Shown here: piece by piece, positions 59,544-64,000 of the stretch
How positions within the stretch are numbered: position 1 is the stretch's first letter
How the letters are laid out: each line of letters begins with the position of its first letter
NCBI RefSeq assembly: GCF_000235425.2
Contig: NZ_KI912266.1
Coordinates: 2,617,285 to 2,681,284, forward strand
DNA: 64,000 nt
Direction: 5' to 3'
Origin: Pseudofrankia saprophytica
GTDB lineage: Bacteria > Actinomycetota > Actinomycetes > Frankiales > Frankiaceae
Translations under genes and position numbers: made by a program
The notes under the pieces: generated by a model
The model's input: the letters and a program-made list of their open reading frames with translations, nothing else
Databases searched by the model: none
Told to the model about the DNA's origin: nothing

Positions 59544-60818
59544 TCATGCCGCCGCGGTGACCTGATCGCGGCGGATGTCGGCGCCGAGGGCCCGAAGGTT
59601 CTCCACGAAGCCCGCGTAGCCACGGTCGATGTGGTGGACCTCATGCACCTCGGTCATCCCCTCGGCGACCAGGCCCGCGAGCACCAGGCCCGCTCCGGCC
59701 CGCACGTCGGAGGCGACCACCGACGTGCCGACCAGCTGAGGGGACGGCCGGACGACGACGTGATGACCGTCGGTGCGTAGCTGGGCGCCCAGGCGCAGCA
59801 GCTCTCGGCAGAACACGAACCGGCTGTCGAAGACGTTCTCGGTGATCAGGGAGATGCCCTGGCTGACGGCCTCCAGGGCGATGATCTGGGGAAGCAGGTC
59901 CGTCGGGAAGCCGGGGTACGGCAGGGTGACGACGTCGATCGAGCGCGGCTGGTCCGTGGCGCTTACCCGGAAACCGTCGACGCCGATCTCGACGCTGGCC
60001 CCAGCGGCCGTCAGCTTCTCCAACACGATCCCAAGGTGCTCAGCGCGCCCGTTGCGGATCATCACGTCCCCGCGGGTCATCACCGCGCCGATGGCGTAGG
60101 TCCCGGCGACGATCCGGTCTGGCACGGTCTCGTGTGCCACCGGACGCAGCTCGTCCACGCCCTCGATGACGAGCGTCGACCCACCGATTCCCTCGATACG
60201 CGCGCCCATCTCCGTCAGGAACTCGCACAGGTCGGCGATCTCTGGCTCGCGGGCGGCGTTGTCGATGACCGTTGTTCCCTTGGCGACCACGCCGGCCATC
60301 AGCAGGTTCTCGGTGGCGCCGACGCTCGGGAAGTCCAGCCAGATCGCCGCGCCCTGCAGTCGGCCGGACGAGCGGGCGACGAGCGCGCCGTCCTCGATGT
60401 CCACCACCGCGCCGAGGCGTCGCAGGCCGTTGACATGCATGTCGAGCGCCCGGGAACCGATCGCGTCCCCACCGGGCAGCGCCACCCGTGCCTCACCGCG
60501 CCGGCCGACCAGTGGGCCGAGGATGGCGACCGAGGCGCGGATCCGGCGCACCAGCGCGGGGTCGGCCGCCGCTCCCGGCATCGCAGGGGTGTCGATGGCC
60601 ATCGACCCGGCGGCCAGGTCCCGGTGGACCGTCGCGCCGAGCGCGGTCAGCACGTCCGCCATGACGCCGACATCGAGGATGTCCGGCACCGCCGACAGCG
60701 TCGTCGTGCCAGGCGCGAGCAGGCTGGCGGCCATCAGCTTGAGGACGGAGTTCTTCGCCCCAGGAATATGGATCTGGCCGGCAAGCCTCGATCCACCGGT
60801 TACGACGAAGCGCTCCAC
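59544..60818 (-). CDS. murA: UDP-N-acetylglucosamine 1-carboxyvinyltransferase
   Basis: The GTG at 60818 gives [21 protein letters not shown], aligning with other MurA starts; 424 residues. A longer start at 60950 lacks an RBS. Marks are [17 protein letters not shown] (Lys and Asn that bind PEP and substrate), [15 protein letters not shown] and the active-site loop [15 protein letters not shown]. The residue equivalent to E. coli Cys115 is Asp (near 116), the natural change known from M. tuberculosis that blocks fosfomycin. It performs the first step of peptidoglycan precursor synthesis. It is divergent from the HD-domain gene. Confidence 0.96.
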   Translation of the reverse strand: MERFVVTGGSRLAGQIHIPGAKNSVLKLMAASLLAPGTTTLSAVPDILDVGVMADVLTALGATVHRDLAAGSMAIDTPAMPGAAADPALVRRIRASVAILGPLVGRRGEARVALPGGDAIGSRALDMHVNGLRRLGAVVDIEDGALVARSSGRLQGAAIWLDFPSVGATENLLMAGVVAKGTTVIDNAAREPEIADLCEFLTEMGARIEGIGGSTLVIEGVDELRPVAHETVPDRIVAGTYAIGAVMTRGDVMIRNGRAEHLGIVLEKLTAAGASVEIGVDGFRVSATDQPRSIDVVTLPYPGFPTDLLPQIIALEAVSQGISLITENVFDSRFVFCRELLRLGAQLRTDGHHVVVRPSPQLVGTSVVASDVRAGAGLVLAGLVAEGMTEVHEVHHIDRGYAGFVENLRALGADIRRDQVTAAA

Positions 60819-61102
60819 GGAAGGCGATGCTAGGGCCTGTCTGCATGGTCTTCCTGCCCTAGGGGAGAGCATCGGCTGTCCATCACCCGATAGGGGTTCG
60901 TCCGTCGCCTCCGGCATTCCCCGCACCTTCCCTGCCGGCAAGGCCCTCATGCGTGCCTAGGGGCCACAGGATAAGGGTCCATGAGCCCGTGCCGACCGGG
61001 CGACCGGGGTCCTGGGGCACCCGGAGCGCACCGAGCGCCACCGTCGATGAGACCGTCAGACGGGACGGTAGATCCCAACCGACCGGCCAGAAGGGCACCG
61101 AC

Positions 61103-61702
61103 GTGGATTCGCCCGCTACGCCAACGCTCGAGGAGACGGTCGCGTTCGCGTCCGAGATGCACGCCGGGCAGCTGGACAAGGCCGGCGAGGAGTACATCGG
61201 CCACCCGATGCGGGTCCGGGCCACGGTGGAACGCACCGCGCCGGCCGCCGGGGTGGACCCGGTGCACGCGCAGCTCGCGGCGCTGCTGCACGACGTCGTC
61301 GAGGACACGCCCGTGACCCTCGACGAGCTCAGGGCCCGCGGATACCCATCGGGGGTCGTCGCGGCCGTGGACGCCCTGTCGAAGCGTCCGGGTGAGGCCA
61401 CCGAGGTCTACCTGGCCAGGGTCGCGGCGAACCCGCTCGCGGTCGTGGTGAAGCGCGCCGACATGGCGGACAACAGCGATCCGGTGCGCCTCGGCCGCCT
61501 GCCGGCGGAGCAGGCCGATCGGCTGGCCACCCGCTACGTCGGGCGCAAGGTACTGCTCGACGACCTGGTGGCGGCAGCGGGCGCCTCGGCGTCGTCGTCC
61601 CCCGAGTCCCCCGAGTCCGCCGCCTCGGCGGGCGACGATCCTCGGCGACCTGGCGTTGCCGTCACCCAAACCGGGAAGACGGGGGACTCCGCGATAACGT
61701 GA
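61103..61702 (+). CDS. HD-domain phosphohydrolase (RelA/SpoT-hydrolase-like, Mesh1-like)
   Basis: The GTG at 61103 after AAGGGC gives 199 residues. HD-domain residues are visible: [36 protein letters not shown] and [17 protein letters not shown]. This order (H, HD-ED, then DN-SD) is that of stand-alone ppGpp hydrolases and related nucleotide hydrolases. No synthetase or TGS domain is present. The C-terminal 35 residues are a Ser/Pro/Ala-rich tail. nucS starts 4 bp after the stop. Confidence 0.8.
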   Translation: MDSPATPTLEETVAFASEMHAGQLDKAGEEYIGHPMRVRATVERTAPAAGVDPVHAQLAALLHDVVEDTPVTLDELRARGYPSGVVAAVDALSKRPGEATEVYLARVAANPLAVVVKRADMADNSDPVRLGRLPAEQADRLATRYVGRKVLLDDLVAAAGASASSSPESPESAASAGDDPRRPGVAVTQTGKTGDSAIT

Positions 61703-61706
61703 GCCA

Positions 61707-62369
61707 ATGCGCCTCGTGATCGCTCGGTGCAGCGTGGACTACGTCGGCAGGCTCAACGCCCACCTGCCCAGCGCGGTGCGGCTGCTGCTGGTCAAAGCCG
61801 ACGGGTCCGTATCGATCCACGCCGATGGCCGCGCCTACAAGCCGCTCAACTGGATGAGCCCGCCGTGTGTCCTCACTGAGGAAGAGGGCGGCTGGCGCGT
61901 CACCAACAAGGCCGACGAGTCCTTGTTGATCACCATCGAAGAGGTGATGCACGACTCGTCCCATGAGCTCGGTCGCGACCCGGGCCTGCAGAAGGACGGC
62001 GTCGAGGCGCACCTGCAGGTGCTACTGGCCGACCGGCCGGACGCGATCCGCGACGACCTGACGCTGGTGCGCCGCGAGTACGAGACCGGGATCGGGCCGG
62101 TCGACCTGCTCTGCCGCGCCGGCGACGGCTCGACCGTGGCCGTCGAGATCAAGCGGCGCGGTGAGATCGACGGCGTGGAGCAGCTGACCCGCTACGTGGC
62201 CAGGATGACCGAGGATCCGGGTCTGTCGCACCCGGTACACGGCATTCTGGTCGCCCAGTCGATCACGCCCCAGGCTCGCCGGCTGGCCACCGACCGCGGC
62301 CTGTCGGCCGTCACCGTGAACTACGACGCCCTACGAGGCCTGGAACCCTCCATCCCCACCCTGTTCTAG
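61707..62369 (+). CDS. nucS: Mismatch-specific endonuclease NucS/EndoMS
   Basis: 220 residues. The N-terminal DNA-binding part begins [16 protein letters not shown] and includes [13 protein letters not shown]. The C-terminal PD-(D/E)XK nuclease has [20 protein letters not shown] followed by [17 protein letters not shown]. Actinobacteria lack MutS/MutL and use NucS with the DNA clamp for mismatch repair. The C-terminal IPTLF resembles a short clamp-binding tail. The place near murA is the same in M. tuberculosis (Rv1321). Confidence 0.96.
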   Translation: MRLVIARCSVDYVGRLNAHLPSAVRLLLVKADGSVSIHADGRAYKPLNWMSPPCVLTEEEGGWRVTNKADESLLITIEEVMHDSSHELGRDPGLQKDGVEAHLQVLLADRPDAIRDDLTLVRREYETGIGPVDLLCRAGDGSTVAVEIKRRGEIDGVEQLTRYVARMTEDPGLSHPVHGILVAQSITPQARRLATDRGLSAVTVNYDALRGLEPSIPTLF

Positions 62370-62406
62370 CTTCTAGGCCGCCGCGCCCGCACGGAGCGAA
62401 CCAATG

Positions 62407-64000
62407 TCACCGCGCGTGGTTGTGGAAGCCTCGGCCGGTCTTGCGGCCGAGGTAGCCGGCTCGCACCAGGTGCTCGATGAGCGGCGCGGGCGCGTAGCCC
62501 GGCTCGCGGAACTCCAGGTAGAGGGTGCGCTGGATCGCCAGCGTCACGTCCAGCCCGACGACGTCGGCGAGCTCGAACGGGCCCATCGGGTGCCCACAGC
62601 CGACCTTCATCGCGGTGTCGATGTCCTCGACGGTGGCGTAGTGCGCCTCCAGCATCCGCACCGCGTCGTTGAGGTACGGGAACAGCAGCGCGTTCACGAT
62701 GAATCCGGCGCGGTCCGCGCAGGTCACCGGGTGCTTGCGCGCGGCCCTGGCGACGGCGAGCACGGTCGCGACGACGTCGGGCGCGGTGAGGACCGTCGGA
62801 ACCACCTCGACCAGCTTCATCGCCGGCGCCGGGTTGAACCAGTGCATGCCGATGACGTCGGCCGGCCGGGACGTCGCCGCCGCGCACTCGACGACGGGCA
62901 GCGACGAGGTGGTCGTGGCGAGCACCGCGCCCGGCTTCGCGACCTTGTCCAGCTCGGTGAACAGCTCCCGCTTGACGTCGAGGTCCTCGACGACCGCCTC
63001 GATGATCAGATCGGCCTCGGCGAGGTCGCCGAGGTCGGTGGTGCCGCGCAGCCGGGAAAGCGTGGCGTCCCGGTCGTCCGAGGACATCCGGCCCTTCGCG
63101 ACCGACTTCTCCAGCGAGGACTCGACCCGCTTGCGCACCGCCGCGACCTTCTCCTCGCCGCGGGCCCGGACGATGACGTCGTAGCCGGATTTCGTCAGCA
63201 CCTCGACGATGCCGGCCGCCATGGTCCCGGTGCCGACGACGCCGACGGTGCGCACCGCGCGGGCCTCGACGCCGGCGACGGTCCCGGGCGCCGCCTGGTC
63301 CACGACCTCGGGTGAGTCGGGCGCGGCGTAGGTGTAGATGCCCCGGCCGGTCTTGCGGCCCAGCATCCCCGCCGTGATCAGTTGCTTGAGCAGCGGTGCC
63401 GGCGCGTGCAGGTGGTCGCGCGACGTGTGGTAGATCGAGTCGAGGATCGCGTAGGCGGTGTCCAGGCCGATGAGGTCGAGCAACGCGAGCGGGCCCATCG
63501 GGTGGCCGCAGCCGAAGCGCATCGCCGCGTCGATGTCCTCGCGGCTGGCGTAGCGCGCCTCCAGCATCCGTACCGCGTTGTTGAGGTAGCCGAACAGCAG
63601 CGCGTCGACGATGAACCCGGCCCGGTCGCCGGCGGTCACCGCGCTCTTGCCGACCCGCTCGACGAGGGCGGTGACGTCGACCAGCACGGTCGGGTCGGTG
63701 ACGACGGTGCTGATGATCTCGACGAGGCCCATCACCGGGGCGGGGTTGAACCAGTGCGTGCCCACCACGCGCCCCGGCCGGCCGGTCGCGGCCGCGAGCT
63801 CGGTGACCGACAGCGAGCTGGTGTTGGTGGCGAAGATGGTCTCGGCGGAGCAGAGCTCGTCCAGCCGCGCGAACAGTGCCTTCTTCTCGTCGAGGTCCTC
63901 ATCGATCGCCTCGATGACGAGCCGCGCCGGCGCGACGGCGCTCAGGTCGGTGCCCGTCCGGATCCGGCCGAGCACCGCGTCGCGCTCCGGCTCGGTCAGC
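62407..64000 (-). CDS. 3-hydroxyacyl-CoA dehydrogenase, two fused copies (N-terminal end outside window)
   Basis: The frame enters from the right edge and ends at 62407, giving about 530 residues. It holds two copies of the enzyme in tandem. Copy 1 (5' part cut off) shows NTSSLSVTELAAATGRPGRV, HWFNPAPVMGLVEII and GDRAGFIVDALLFGYLNNAV. Copy 2 starts with its own NAD site VGVVGTGTMAAGIVEVL and repeats TTSSLPVVECAAAT, HWFNPAPAMKLVEVV and CADRAGFIVNALLFPYLNDAV. It interconverts 3-hydroxybutyryl-CoA and acetoacetyl-CoA or longer homologues. Fused dimers of this kind are known in Streptomyces. Close to ecm, it fits the ethylmalonyl-CoA pathway or beta-oxidation. Confidence 0.93.
   Translation of the reverse strand, partial: LTEPERDAVLGRIRTGTDLSAVAPARLVIEAIDEDLDEKKALFARLDELCSAETIFATNTSSLSVTELAAATGRPGRVVGTHWFNPAPVMGLVEIISTVVTDPTVLVDVTALVERVGKSAVTAGDRAGFIVDALLFGYLNNAVRMLEARYASREDIDAAMRFGCGHPMGPLALLDLIGLDTAYAILDSIYHTSRDHLHAPAPLLKQLITAGMLGRKTGRGIYTYAAPDSPEVVDQAAPGTVAGVEARAVRTVGVVGTGTMAAGIVEVLTKSGYDVIVRARGEEKVAAVRKRVESSLEKSVAKGRMSSDDRDATLSRLRGTTDLGDLAEADLIIEAVVEDLDVKRELFTELDKVAKPGAVLATTTSSLPVVECAAATSRPADVIGMHWFNPAPAMKLVEVVPTVLTAPDVVATVLAVARAARKHPVTCADRAGFIVNALLFPYLNDAVRMLEAHYATVEDIDTAMKVGCGHPMGPFELADVVGLDVTLAIQRTLYLEFREPGYAPAPLIEHLVRAGYLGRKTGRGFHNHAR

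Overview
The window is chromosomal DNA of a very GC-rich actinobacterium. Frequent GTG and TTG starts, 4-bp ATGA/GTGA gene overlaps, an EndoMS/NucS gene and a gene order that follows Mycobacterium tuberculosis Rv1292-Rv1321 (argS-lysA-hom-thrC-thrB-rho-rpmE-prfA-prmC-sua5-wecA-atp operon, then PduO, murA and nucS) support this. The SARP/AfsR regulator, the SAV2177-type methyltransferase with its XRE partner, the WD40-kinase and the intergenic repeats suggest a Frankia-like organism. That placement is an inference.

Layout. 1-4.5 kb (minus): sbcC (runs off the left edge), sbcD and a HerA-like ATPase, a DNA-end-processing cluster. 5-11.7 kb: a winged-helix methyltransferase divergent from a large SARP/AfsR-type ATPase regulator, followed by a compact UvrA-like ABC protein. 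11.7-16 kb (minus): DUF4326 protein, lipoprotein polysaccharide deacetylase, flavin-binding PPOX-fold protein and a D-aminoacylase-type amidohydrolase. 16.3-18 kb: a complete E. coli-type ArgS. 18.1-27.8 kb is accessory: a decayed kinase/WD40/NPCBM gene, an ABC importer whose binding protein is separated from its ATPase and permease by a methyltransferase/XRE pair, an integrase remnant, a small membrane protein, an intact Ser/Thr kinase with a seven-repeat WD40 propeller, and an intergenic repeat next to tRNA-Arg(CCG).

28-51.8 kb is the conserved core on the plus strand: a lone response regulator, an ArgS-derived protein that has lost both catalytic signatures, lysA-hom-thrC-thrB, rho with a very long Arg/Asp-rich insertion and a structured leader, rpmE, prfA-prmC, sua5, wecA, and the whole F1Fo ATP synthase operon ending at a strong terminator.

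51.9-64 kb: PduO-type cobalamin adenosyltransferase, a PP2C fragment, a branched-chain-amino-acid-type binding lipoprotein, an AlbA_2/ATPase/winged-helix protein whose start codon abuts a perfect AT-rich 40-bp palindrome, ethylmalonyl-CoA mutase, a membrane-anchored protein, murA (with the Asp that confers fosfomycin insensitivity), an HD hydrolase, nucS, and a tandem-duplicated 3-hydroxyacyl-CoA dehydrogenase that runs off the right edge. The adenosyltransferase, the mutase and the dehydrogenase fit an ethylmalonyl-CoA route.

The most unusual items are the catalytically erased ArgS at the ancestral argS locus together with a replacement ArgS 12 kb away, the palindrome-controlled AlbA_2 gene, and the HerA-SbcD-SbcC cluster.
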